Shown one piece after another: positions 45,949 through 57,994 of a stretch of DNA of 64,000 nucleotides; position 1 is the first letter of the stretch, and each line of letters starts with the position of its first letter. Source of the DNA: Anodontia alba (Eukaryota > Mollusca > Bivalvia > Lucinida > Lucinidae); the NCBI GenBank assembly GCA_964016985.1, contig OZ024827.1:57517507-57581506 (forward strand), read 5' to 3'. The position numbers were made by a program, and so were the translations under genes. The notes under the pieces were generated by a model. That model saw only the letters and a program-made list of their open reading frames with translations. It searched no databases and was not told the DNA's origin.

Positions 45949-47256
45949 AAAGCAGGCAAGGCGGCGATCCTTGACTATGGGTTTAGCTACTTTTGATCTA
46001 CAACACACCCCAATACATACAACCAAGTTTCAAATCAGTTGGCCCTGGTGGCCATCTTGGATTTCTGATCGAAACAATTTTAGCTATTTTTTATCTACAA
46101 GTTGATCTGGTACGTTCTATCAAGTTTTGAGTCAATTGGCCTTTCAATTCAGGAGAAGTAGCACAGAATAGATATTCAAGATGGCGGCCGTAGTGGCTAC
46201 CTTGGGTTTTCGATTGGAACAATTTTAGCCACCTTTGATCTACAAATTGCCTGATACTTTCTACCAAGTTTCGAGTCAGCTGGCCTGGTTAAGTTTAGGA
46301 CAAGAAGTGCAAACCTGTTTTTCAAGATGACTTCCATAAGGACCATCTTGAATTTCTGATTGTAACGATTTTAGCTACGTTTGATCTACAAGCTACCCCA
46401 ATACTTCCTGCCAAATTTCAATTCAGTTGGTCTTTTGGTTCAAGCGCTATGTTTACTCTACAAGTTGCCCCAATACTTCCGAGCATGTTTCGAGTCAACT
46501 GGCCATTTTATTCAGGAGAAGCAGCGCAAAATAGATTTTAAAAATGGCCGCCATTGCAGCCATCTTGGATTTCCAATTGGAAGCATTTAAGCTATTTTTT
46601 ATCATAAGTCAGCCTGATAATTTCTACCAAGTTTCCAGTCAGTTGGCCTTTCGGTTCAGGATAAAAAGCGCAAAATAGATTTTCAAGATAAAAACAATGG
46701 GGGCCATCGTGGATTTCAGATTAGAATGATTTTAGCTATTTTTGATCTACAAGTTGCCCCAATACTTCCTAGCAAGTTAAGTGTCAATTGGCCTTTCGGT
46801 TCAGCAGAAAAAAGATTACCAAGATAGCGGCCATGGTGGCCATCCTAGATTTCAGATTGGGACAATTTTAGTGTGTTTTGATTTATAAGTCACTCCAATG
46901 CTTCCTACCATTTTTCGAGTCAATTGGCCTTTCGATTCAGGAGAAGAAGCAAAAAAAAAAATTAAAATAAAATAAATAAATAAATAAATTATCAAAGTGG
47001 CGGCCATGGCAACCATCTTGGATTTTTGATTGGAACCATTTAAGCTATTAATTATCTACAAAGCTCCCGATGCTTTCTACGCAACTGGTCTTTCGATTCA
47101 GGAGAAGTTGTATAAAATAGATTTTTCAAGATGGCGGCAAAAGTGGCTGACTTTGATTTCCAGTAGGAAAGTTATTAGCTATCTTTTATCCACAAGTCAC
47201 CCCGATGCTTACAAGTCACCCCGATGCTTACTACCAAGTTTCGGTTCAGGAGAAGA

Positions 47257-47295
<39 letters not shown>

Positions 47296-49639
47296 ATTTT
47301 ATGAGTGCGACCATGGCGGCCATCTTGGATTGCCGGTCGGAACGATTTTAGCTATTTTTTATCTACAAGTCACCCCGATGCTTCCTACAAAGTTTCACAT
47401 CAATTTACCTTTCGGTTCAGGAGCAGGTGAAAAATAGATTTCAAAGATGGCGGTCATGGTGGCCATCCTGGACCCGATTTGAACAAGTTTAGCTATTTTT
47501 GATCTAAAAGTCACTCCGATGCTTCCTACCAAGTTTCAAGTCAATTGGCTTTTCGGTTCAGGAGAAGAAGCGAAAAAAAGATTATCAGGATGGCAACCAT
47601 GGCGTCTAAATAGGATTTCAGATCAGAACGGCTTTAGCTATTTAATCGATCTACAAGTTACCCCGATGCTTCCTACCAATTTTCAAGTCAATTAGCCTCT
47701 CGATTCAGGGGAAGAATTGAAAAGAAAATAGATTTTGAAGATAGCGATCATGGTGGTCATCTTGGATTTCCGATTGAAACAATTTTAGCTATTTTTGATC
47801 TAAAAGTCTACACGATGCTTCCTACCAGGTTTCAAGTCAATTTGCTTTTTGGTTCAGGCGTAGAAGCGAAAAATAGATTTTCAAGATGGCGATCCTGGTG
47901 GCCTTCTTTGGATTTATGATTGCAACGATTTTAGCTATTTTTTGATACAGGTCACTCCGATGCTTTCTACTAAGTTTTGAGCCTTTCGGTTCAGGAGAAG
48001 AAGCGAAATGTAGATTTTTAAGATGATGGCCATGGCGTCTATCTTAGATTTCAGATCAGAACGATTTTAGCTACTTTTGATCTACAAGTCACCGCGATGC
48101 TTCCTACAAATTTTCAAGTCAATTAGTCTTTCGATTCAGGAGAAGAAATGAAAAAGAGATTTTAAAGATAGCGGTCATGGCGGCCACCTTGGATTTCGGA
48201 TTGGAACAATTTAAGCTATTTTTCATCTAAAAGTCACCACGATGCTTCCCACCAAATTTTAAGTCAACTGGCTTTTTGATTAAGGCGTAGAAGTAAAAAA
48301 TATGTTTCCAAGATGGCGGCCATGGCATCCATCTTCAATTTCAGATCAGAACAATTTTAGCTTTTTTTGATCTACACCCCGATGCTTCCCACCAAGTTTC
48401 AGGTGAGTTGGCCTTTCGGTTCATCAGAAGATCAGAAGAAGCGAAAGATAGATTTTGAAGATGGCGGCCATCTTGGATTTCTGATCGGAATGATTTTAGC
48501 TATTTTTGATCTTCCTATCAAGATTCAAGTCAATTGGCATTTGGGTTCAGGAGAAGAAGTGAAAATTACATTTTCAAGATGGTGGCCATGGCGGCCATCT
48601 TGGAATTCCGATCAAAATAATTTTAGCTATCTTTGATCTACAAGTCACCCCAATATTTCCTACCAAGTTTGGAGTCAATTGGCCTTTGGGTTTAGGAGGA
48701 GAAGCGAAAAATATATTTTCAGAATGGCCGCCAGGGCGGTCATCTTGGATTTTCGATGGGAACAATTTGAGTTATTTTTGATTTACAAATCATCCCGATG
48801 CTTCCTACAAAGTTTCAAGTGAATTGGCCCTTTGGTTCACGAGAAGAAGCGAAAAATAGATTTTCAAGATGGCCGCTATGGCGGCATTCTTGGATTTCCG
48901 ATTGCAATGATTTTAGCTATTTTTGATCTACAAGTCACCCTGATGCTTCTTATTAAGTTTGGAGTCAATTGGCCTTTCGGTTCAGGAGAAGAAGCGAAAA
49001 ATGACGGCCATCTTGGATTTCCGATTGCAACGATTCTATCTATTTTTGATTGTACAAGTCACCCCAATATTTCCTACCAAGTTTGGAGTCAATTGGCCTT
49101 TGGGTTTAGGAGGAGAAGCGAAAAATATATTTTCAGAATGGCCGCCAGGGCGGTCATCTTGGATTTTCGATGGGAACAATTTGAGTTATTTTTGATTTAC
49201 AAATCATCCCGATGCTTCCTACAAAGTTTCAAGTGAATTGGCCCTTTGGTTCACGAGAAGAAGCGAAAAATAGATTTTCAAGATGACCGCTATGGCGGCA
49301 TTATTGGATTTCCGATTGCAATGATTTTAGCTATTTTTGATCTACAAGTTTACAAGTCACCCTGATGCTTCTTACTAAGTTTGGAGTCAATTGGCCTTTC
49401 GGTTCAGGAGAAGAAGCGAAAAATGACGGCCATCTTGGATTTTCGATTGCAACGATTCTATCTATTTTTGATTGTAAAGTCACCCCGATGCTTCCTACCA
49501 AGTTTCGAGTCAATTGGCCCAGAGTGTAGGAGGAGTAGGTTTTTAAAGCAAATGCTGACGTCGCACGACGGACGACGCACGACGGCCATTGACCGATCAC
49601 AATAGCTAACCTTGAGCACTTCGTGCTCAGGTGAGCTAA
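45949..49639 (+). mobile_element. Array element E (A-type core, long), hairpin-capped
   Basis: About 24 units of the A-type core (caagatggcggccatggcgg, catcttggatttccgatcgg, gattttagctatttttgatc, caagtcaccccgatgcttcc, tcaattggcctttcggttca). It follows element D without an ACAAGAGG start. A 415-bp block is duplicated (from 48641 and from 49056). A pure poly-A run lies at 47260-47293. The end has tgctgacgtcgcacgacgga, ccattgaccgatcacaatag, and hairpin TAACCTTGAGCACTTCGTGC / CAGGTGAGCT with CTAA at 49639. Non-coding. Confidence 0.85.
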
Positions 49640-50079
49640 CAAGATGCATGCAGCATATGGCACTAGCAAACGGACCCTTTCTATGGAGTTACCATTGAAA
49701 GTGACATTAAAACTCTGCTAAGAACCGAGAGATTCTACTCTACTGTTGCACATTGTTCTTTTTTGATACGACTGTAGGTCTCAATCGTTTTAGTTCACAG
49801 ACACGCAAGGCAACTTATAAAATGTACAAGTACCACAGTAGAAATTTTGGATGTTTTTTATCAAGAGCATTTTTTATATCTTCAAACAAAGACATTTTAA
49901 GAGGTTTCTCTGTAAAAATGACACAATGACCCCTTTGGTGTTTAAGCCAAAGTCGTCAAATGTTGGCTTTTACCAGACAAAATATAACAAGGAATGAGAA
50001 CTCTTTTCAACACCACCCCCCCCCCACCCCCCCCCCCCCACCCCAAAACAAAATGCATGCATCACGTCCAATGTAAAAG
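49640..50079. other. Spacer with poly-C tract
   Basis: A nearly pure C run with few A at 50011-50046, which could form G-quadruplex on the minus strand. No gene. Confidence 0.6.
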
Positions 50080-51048
50080 TATATATATCGCATAGTGCCG
50101 AGCCATTCAGAATTAACCGTTATGACCACTGAGCTACCATGCTCGCCAATGAACGAGTTTGATGAAATTGTCCCTATATGACACGTCGCGGATAAGATTA
50201 GCAAGCGCTTTCGTTATGCACAAGGAAATCGCCAAAGCCCAAGGATACTGAAATTCGGAAATATTTATAATTTAACACATTTCAACACTCCAAACCAGGA
50301 TCATTTCTGATGAATGCACCGCAGGTAAAGTGTATAGACAGAAATGCGATGTACTATTGGTCAGAGCGATAATAAGAACCCACATAGACTGCGGGAAAAC
50401 AGTGTCGACAACCGCTATAACAAACGAGCCACCACGATTGTCCCAAACAAAACGAGTGTTATACTAGCTTTCCCTGCATGACACGTCGAATAGAATTCGT
50501 TCTTTTCTTTGTGCCAGCGCACTCATTAAAGACATGGAATTCTCGGGATCATGAAGATATTGAAATTTGGAAGTTTTTTCTTCTAACTTAAGATTTAAAC
50601 AGATTTTCAAAAAGATAACTCAAGATCAGGATTATTTTTTTATGCATGTGTCTAAGAAAAAAGTGTATATGGAGGAACATGGTGTACTGCTGATCTAAGC
50701 GAAGTTTGGAACCCATGCAGGCTGCGGCAACAGCGTCTAGCCATTCAGACACTCAGAACCACTATACTTACAAAAACGAGTTTAATGAACAGTGTTATAC
50801 CAGATTTCTCTAAAAGACGCATCGGCCCGGGAAAGGGTACATTTTTTTTCGTTACGCAAGCGCACTCTTTATATACAATGAATTCTCCAGATCCTGTGGG
50901 TTCTGAAATTTGAAAATATTTATAATTTGAAATGGAAACAAATTTCAACAGAGAACTCAAGACCATGATAATGTCTGATTGATGCAGGTACCTTAGGAAA
51001 TTGTATAATATAATTATGTACTGATCAGAGCGAGGTTTCGTACACACA

Positions 51049-52759
51049 CCGATATAATGAAGTAAAGAGACACCCATAGAATAACGACTCCACGGTCATT
51101 ACTCTTTAAAGAATAGTGACTTCCTGTCATAATTTTATGACTCCCCGGATATAATATTATGACCCCCACGCCAAGTAAAATGACTCCTCGCGAAGAATTG
51201 TGTCCCCCATAGAATAATGACACCCGATCATTTTTTAAAGAATAGTGCCCCAGGTCATATTATTAACGACGCCTCTGCTTCCCCCTACACCACCCCCTCC
51301 CCCACGCTCCCACCTCGCAAAAAGTCAGTCCGAAGTATATGGTTCATATTTGATTGATTTAAGCCTAACGCTTATTCAACAAAATTAGCTTTTAAAAAAA
51401 GGTAGAAAGCGGCTGGGCTGGTTTTTGTGAACAAATAGCCTAGATAACATCAACCCATCGTAATTCTAAGTTGCACCATTATGGCTGTAGCATTGTTTTA
51501 AGACTGATTCGTCCTTTTACTTTGTTATTTGTGCATACAGGCACTTCTTCTACTAAGACTAATCTTGCAAAACTTGAATTCTGGCAATCTGAACGATGCA
51601 TTTGAATAATTATATAGGTAAGACATACAATGATTTACTTTATTTTCCTACTGTTTTTGTACTTAAAAAACAATAGAAAACATAATTCCAATGTACCTTT
51701 GTACATTTTGTCAAGCTTTCTAAAATACCTCCTCTTGCAAAACTACTTTGATTTTGAAGCCCTATCTATATGCAGAGAAGAGGACTATTCTTATTTGAAG
51801 ACTTATATATGTGCAGTGAGAAGGATTCCTCTTAATTCTAAGACTTATCTATATGCAGTAAAAAGGACTTCTCAATATTTTGAATATTTTCTCTTTACAG
51901 TGAAAAATAGCGACAAAAAAAAAAACGGTGCAAGAATGTCCTGTGAGACACGTGGTGTAACAGATACATTCTGATGCCGTGCTAGCGAAACGTAAATTTA
52001 TTTGCTTTCGTTTTACTTGACTCTACACAGACATAAATTGTGTTTAGTTGCTCAAACTAACCCCGCCCCTCTTCCATTCCTGCAGTGGTTCCGTTAAATA
52101 ATTTTGACCACGAGTTAGCTATGTCGTTCCCACGAGTTTGCTATGTCGTTCCCACGAGATAGTATCCTGTATCCACGACATAGCGCACTCGTTCCCACGA
52201 GTTATCTATTTCGTTCCCAAGAGAAAGTATATCAATTAAATTCTGTGTGCTTTCTGGTAATTTGAGGGAGGGAGCTAAACAACAAATCTTACATTAACAC
52301 CATCAGTCAAATAAAACATACTAGAATTTCTCTTAATTTGTGACATCGACTTTTGAGGTGGGTACCTAGATCTTGCGTGCGAGACATTGTCTTAATATGA
52401 CTAACATATTTTTCAGTTATTTTAAATCACTCACGAATGACACATTTTTTACAAGTTAGACACGACATTCTATTGCCAGATTCATATAACGGGACACTAT
52501 TGTCTTTTGATATCTAGACCTTGCGCGCGACACAGCGTCCGAACATTTGTGCCAAGTCATTTTTAAATCCATCAACAAATAAGAGAGTTGTAATATAAAG
52601 TTTCTAAAGAATAATTACCCTCGGATATACTTTTATGAACCCGCCCCCGGTCATAAAAGCATCGAAGGGTCATTACTTTTTAAGGTGAGTCAATATGTTA
52701 TAGAAAAATGACCGGGGTTCGTTATTCTATAGGAGTCACTATTTTTCTTTACACCGGCC
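51049..52759. mobile_element. 1.7-kb element with terminal inverted repeats, non-coding
   Basis: The left end reads gaagtaaagagacacccata then gaataacgactccacggtca. The right end, reversed, reads gtaaagaaaaatagtgactc then ctatagaataacgaaccccg. They match over about 55 bp with several differences. Both ends lie within one unit of the flanking tandem array, and ACACC flanks each side (possible 5-bp target duplication). Inside are more tcattattctata-type degenerate units at the left, a 22-bp minisatellite (52108-52230) and an AT-rich part with a Tyr/Leu-rich frame (51630-51974) without motif. No transposase. Confidence 0.7.
52108..52230. repeat. 22-bp minisatellite
   Basis: Four to five copies of cgttcccacgagtt(a/t)gctatgt and variants (one with ccacgacatagcgcactcgt). 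It lies inside the inverted-repeat element above. Confidence 0.85.
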
Positions 52760-53130
52760 GCAGTTCAGAGACAACCGTTATAACCGCTGAACCACTACGC
52801 TTGCCAAAAACAAGCTTCAAGGAACAATTATATACTATATTTCTCTGAACGATACTGCGTATAGGGTTCGTGTGTTGCTGCGTAGGCGCCCTCATTATGT
52901 ACAGCAAATTCTCCGGATCTTGAAGATACCGAAACTAGAAATATTTATAATTTAAGATGGAAACAAAATTTAAGAGAGAACACCAGACTAGGATATGTTC
53001 TTATGCATGTGCCTCAGAATAAATTGTACGGGGAGATATATTATGTACTACTGGTTCAAGCGCGGTTTTGAATCCTACCCGGTCGCGGCAACAGCGCCTA
53101 GCTATTCAGGGACAACTTGAATAACCATTG

Positions 53131-54828
53131 ATCAATTAAATGGGTAATGATTACAGGGCGTAGCAATATTTTTAAAACGATAGCAGCCAAAAACCGTTCA
53201 ATTCTGTGAAAAATAAAAATGGCTGTCCCGGTAGGCCATCGTGATTTCGCGTTTTAAGAAAATAAAATAACAAACTTCACCATTTTTTTTTATATATATG
53301 CCATCAGAAAGACTAGTAATGTAGCTATCTCATTCAATAAACTTTATGATATTTTGTTTGTGAGCAAAAAATTGAATTGTGAAAGACAGCTATACAGCAG
53401 GAAAGCTACTTAAACGTGTCAAAACGGCGAACGAAATGGAATATCAATGAATGTGGAAAAACAAACTGCCAATCTAGTGCATCTTTGCCTTCGGTACTAA
53501 GATGTAGGCAGTATTCCGTTTGTCCACACCTATAGAGATAAAGCAAGTAGTTTTTTCTTCTCATTTTATTAGCATACTCCTAAAAATCATTCTATCTAAC
53601 CAGCAAGGCGCTATGAAATGTTACTTGTGCCTATTTTAAAACCCTGACATTGTCTTTGAGGTGTTTATGAGTGTTATTGATGTCTTAGATGCACCAACTC
53701 GCTTAAAAGAAGGAATCGCACCTCATGTTTTGTATGTTACTCTCACCTTTCTTCTCTCTCTCATTCACTTATCTTAAGCAATTAAAGCAGTGACTCTATT
53801 CTCATTATTGATTAGGCAGCTAAAGAATCTGATGGGAAATGAACAATATCGTTGAAGAATGTATACTGATGCTATTTTGTGGATTTTCAAAATGTCACTT
53901 TTTTTGATAGATTTTGTAAAGTGGATTCCCAACATATACATAAAAAATAGCTCTTTAACGATGGTCTACAGATATTTGAGGAACAAGGAAGAATAGTGAA
54001 GGGAAGAATTGCTTGAACCGGGGGAAAGAAGGGAATGGTTGTCAAAATGTTTTGAAAAAATTGGCAATAACTTTTGAGGACAACAGAAAAAATAAGATGC
54101 GGAACATGTGATAAAATTTTCAGGAAACAGGTACACACTGAGAGACCATATTTCATACCTACTTAGAACTGACATGTTTATGGAATCAGGTTCTACCCAG
54201 ATTTGGTTCATTTTGGAATTTGAAGTTGTTGTCGTTGTTGTTTGTGTGTGTGTTTTTGTTTCTTTGTATTTTTACTTTATTTATTTACATATTTATTTAT
54301 TAAGGGTGTAGTGAGGATGAAAAATGAGGTTTTAATTGAAGGAGAAATATTGACAGCCAACATTTTGTTTTACTTTCTGCATTGCTTAAATACAGATTTG
54401 CGATCTAAACAATTAACACTATTTATTACATAGTGTTAAAACCTACAGCATTTTCAACCAAAACTGAATTCAGCTTATGCTCAAAGGCTCAGGAAATTTT
54501 GTTTAATGTATTAATATACTGAAAACATATAATCGTATTAAAATACCACATGGCTAAAAAGTGTTTAGCTTGCCTGTACGAAATTACAGGTCGAGTTATA
54601 GCAGTTGCCCATTCTGGGATGTTTGAAAATATATTCGAGGATAATTGAAAAGGCCTTATCGGCTAAAATTTGCTAGTATGGCCCAGAAAGCTTAACGTTT
54701 CAGCTGTTCTTAATTTTGAGAGTGTGCTCATAGCTCTCAAGAGTCATTCCTTTTTAGAATTTTTTCAAGATACTGGACTTAACTGAACATGCTGATACAA
54801 ATATTTAGCCTTCTTCATAACGGCACAA
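53131..54828. other. No recognised gene
   Basis: AT-rich. Frames up to 89 residues (53887-54156 minus) show no motif. A T/G-rich tract with (TTTA)-like runs lies at about 54225-54300. Confidence 0.45.
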
Positions 54829-55140
54829 TGGCACAGTTGGTAGAGCGTCCGCTTTGGGACCGGGAATTTCGTATTCGATCCCAGGCCGAGGCCTCCTAAA
54901 GACTTTAAAAATGGTATTAGCTACTGTTTTGCTTGGCGCTTAGCATTAAGAAAGTACAGTTAGGAATCAGAACTGGTCAGCCCAGAATTATCTGACTTGG
55001 TGGAATATCATGTCAAGTGTCTAGGGCGTAATATTTCAGTGAGGCAGCACTCTAAAAGTGAGCATTGAGCTCCCTGCCACGTCCAGACACCGTCGCGATA
55101 TAACTGAACGATTGTTGAAAATGACGTAAAGCCCGAATAA
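54829..55140 (+). mobile_element. tRNA-derived SINE, bivalve type
   Basis: The head 54831-54890 has A box TGGCACAGTTGGTAGAG and B box GTATTCGATCC, with a CTTTGGGAC loop. The body follows: ttgcttggcgcttagcatta, agaactggtcagcccagaat, tgtcaagtgtctagggcg, atatttcagtgaggcagcac, gccacgtccagacaccgtcg, and the tail ttgttgaaaatgacgtaaag then cccgaataaaac. This block order is the common bivalve SINE. Length about 310 bp; no coding. Confidence 0.88.
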
Positions 55141-55258
55141 AACTAACAACTGGCCTTCTTTATAGCTAAAATAGCCCTCTTGTCTATTCAAGAGGAAATT
55201 AGCATTTCTCCTGCAGGTCTTCTGGCACAGCTCTTCCATATAAAATAGTATAGAAGAT

Positions 55259-55930
55259 GTCCAGGAATAGCCACAATCAAAACTCACAGCCTACAAATGA
55301 CGCCAAAAAGAAAGAGCAAACAAACCATGACAGAAAGTACACAAACATATAAGTAAACATTTCCCTAAGATGCCAAAATCACGGAGCACTGCCCTCCTGA
55401 GCCACCAAATGAAGTTGAGATGAAAAACTAATAAGGACAAAACAAACGCCACATATGAAACTACAGACGAACAAAGAAAGAAGAACGACAGCAGAGGAAC
55501 TGCCTTGGAACGGTTAGAAGGAAAGTTACCGGGGTGCTTAAACCAGTTTTACTCGCGCGAAACCTCACCCTTAATTCCGATGCAGCTCTAAATTACAAAT
55601 ATATGTTCTGTCCGCGCAGGGGACTTCTACCTAATCTATGAAATATCACAGTGAAACACATTTTATCAAAATTATCGTGATGAAACAAAACAAAGGACTC
55701 AATGGCGATCTGAAGCCAAAACACAAGAAAAACACAAACAGGACAGCGATGAGCCTGACCACAGATATTAACAATCAGGTACCGGCCACCTGAAACAGAT
55801 TGAGGAGGGAATCGTCGTTTGATTTGAGGATCGACCCACCGTCGTGCAATTAAAGAGGGAAGCAACGTTATTTATCCTAATTTGGTTTACAACCAAGCAC
55901 GGAGTTTATCACAAAATATCCTTGTTGCAA
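55259..55930 (+). repeat. Repeat X copy 3
   Basis: It starts with ccaggaatagccacaatcaa, diverged from the 56099 counterpart. Markers follow: aactgccttggaacggttag near 55508, gtgcttaaaccagttttac, ctcacccttaattccgatgc, gttctgtccgcgcaggggac near 55607, and gacccaccgtcgtgcaatta near 55833. More diverged than copies 2 and 4. Short frames in it are shadows. Confidence 0.75.
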
Positions 55931-55974
55931 CTTTTTTTTCTTAATCATCTATATTATTTTCTGTCACACTGCAG

Positions 55975-57010
55975 TTAAAGACACATATTCTCTGCCTCTT
56001 GGCTGGGGTGGTCCATCATGATTGCACCCAATATACAGCCCTGGTAGTGGTGTCCCACATCAAAGGCTGGTGTTATCTAAAAAAGGTAAGAGAAAAGTCC
56101 AGGGAGTGCCACAATCACAAACCGCAGCCCTTTCCAGACACCAAGAGGAAGAGGAAACCGATAAAACCAAACAAGCACAAATCGAACAAACGTACGAAAA
56201 GCAAAAAAGATTAGCTCTCTCTTCCCCAAGCGAGGTAATCGCAATGCTAAAAGGACTGAAAAACACAAGAACAAAATAACACAAGGTTAAGACATAAAGC
56301 AAATCGCCTCGTAGAATCAACCACAAAGCAATAAAAAGTAAGACTAACACAGGGCCACCGCCTTAGAACGGTCAGCAGAGTAAACCACCGGGGGTTTAAA
56401 GCACTTTTACAGCTAGCCAACTTCGCCCTGGGTCCCGATGCCACTCTTAATTACAACAAGTAAAACAGAAAGCAAAATGGGCAGCTGTTGAAGGTGACCA
56501 AAATGCTAGCAGCACAAAACAACTAGTAAAACAGAAAGCAAAGTGGGCAGCTATTTAAGACGGTGACCACAATGCTAGCATCACAACACATACAGAAAAA
56601 ACAGAAAGAACTACAAAGAGTAAGAACAACACCAGGACCACCGCCTTAGAACGGTCAGTAGAAAAAAACTACCAGGGGGTTTAAAGCACTTTTACAGCTA
56701 GCCAACTTTACCCTGGGTCCCGATGCTACTCTTAAAACACATAAAAATTCGGTTCGCATAAAGGCTCCCAACTCAGTCAATGCATCAAAGCGAAAACACA
56801 AAAATCAAATTAATCACTATAATAAACAAAGACGAGTACTCATGGCTAATTCTACTGTATGCCAGAGTAAATTAAAACCAATAGTTGAACCACAGCGGGC
56901 CAAGCCAAAGACATATCGTCAAGCCCCAACCCACTGGTTAAAGTTTTATGAAGAGGCCGTCATTGAGTCTGAGCCCTGAACCGCCGTCGTGCAATTAAAG
57001 AGTGATTATG
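55975..57010 (+). repeat. Repeat X copy 4, uninterrupted site
   Basis: Markers: agtccagggagtgccacaat (56097), accgccttagaacggtcag (56357 and again 56641), tttacagctagccaacttcg (56407), cgatgctactcttaaaacac (56722), attcggttcgcataaaggct (56749), ccgccgtcgtgcaattaaag (56983). A ~66-bp unit with aagtaaaacagaaagcaaa and gggcagct occurs twice near 56457 and 56523. It supplies the empty site used to define element B1-B2. No conserved coding; the long frames on both strands are not supported. Confidence 0.85.
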
Positions 57011-57994
57011 AGGGGATTAACACTGTCTGAAGTCTGTTTATGTGGGGCCAGAAAGAGTGAAAATGAATATAATAAAGTGTTAATTGTTTAACCTGAACTA
57101 TATGAATATTTTGATTTAATTATAAATTTTATTGATCAATTTTTATAAGAAATATCTAAATTCAATTATGCATTTTTTTTTACTTTTGTGTATTCTTATT
57201 GAATTATAAAGTAAATAGACAAATTCTTATTTTTCAGAGTTGAAAATAATAATAATAATAATAAGACAGATTTTTTTTATCTATTTCTTTATTTACTTTT
57301 ATTTATATATTAGGTAAAAGCTGAACACTTCAAAAGATACAAAATTGTTATCAGACTTGTAATAAAACAAAACATTTTGAGCTTAATTTGAAGCAAAAAA
57401 TGTTTTGTTTTCTAAATCTAAATTCTCCATTAATGATTGAACAACGACGAAATGCCATACATTGTTTTATATACCTAATCTATTATCACAAGTTTTAAAT
57501 TAAGAACAAAATAGTATGTACATCTCAGATGTCTAATAAATTTTATCACTTTTTAGTGACATTTCATGTTTCAAACTGGTTTAAAAGTTAAGTTTCACTG
57601 GATAATGAAAGCAAGTTTATTCCTAAAAGTTCTTGCACAATTATGATGGATTGTGTGTAATAGTGAATTAAATGTTTAATTTCTGATTTATAATAATAAT
57701 AATTAATAAATAGATACATAAAAAACACATATCTAAGTGAATTTAAATAAACTAAGTTACACTTTTTATAAAACTTTTTAATATTCAAATTCTATACTTT
57801 ATCAAAATAGTTTCAAATGGATAAATGAATAAAAACATTTTTTTTTTTTTTGTTTATACATCTAGCCATTTACCTTCTGCCCAAAACGGAATTCCCGATG
57901 TGTGGCCTCTACCTATTTGCGAGCCATAGATCACCACAGATGTATGATCTGTTATCTGCATATTTCACTGATAGGGTCATTAGGCTGTTATGCA
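57011..57994. other. AT-rich spacer
   Basis: Very AT-rich, with an (AAT)n run at 57247-57262. No gene supported. Confidence 0.5.

Larger units (their letters stand above)
50080..53130 (-). repeat. Tandem array of decayed SINE-like units, ~300-345 bp
   Basis: Units are marked on the plus strand by cgttat(g/a)acc(a/g)ctga, near 50120, 50410, 50754, 52774 and 53118. In each unit there follow atgacacgtcg-like, ggaattctc-like, gatattgaaat, aatatttataattt, aactcaagaccatgat, tgatgcatgtgcct and gtactactggt(t/c)c blocks, in order. On the minus strand the unit border reads tagtggttcagcggttataa, an A-box-like stretch, and gggtaggattcaaaacc, a B-box-like stretch. The third unit is split by a 1.7-kb element (51049-52759). 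No coding. Confidence 0.75.

Noticed and set aside
17559..49639. CRISPR-like array
   Set aside because: The units are 140-170 bp, contiguous and diverged, without short repeats plus unique spacers, and the context is eukaryotic.
51630..51974. Tyr/Leu-rich 114-residue frame as a transposase of the inverted-repeat element
   Set aside because: No catalytic motif or helix-turn-helix; AT-rich DNA and internal short repeats (gcag(a/t)(g/a)a-aggactt) explain it.
56022..56350. Overlapping frames on both strands in repeat X copy 4
   Set aside because: The same region in X copy 2 gives related frames only because the DNA is repeated; no domain and no start conservation.
57850..57994. Extension of the RT fragment P1 to 57850 (frame with SPQMYDLLSAYFTDR)
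   Set aside because: RT similarity begins only at about 57995; the preceding stretch does not match the family blocks.
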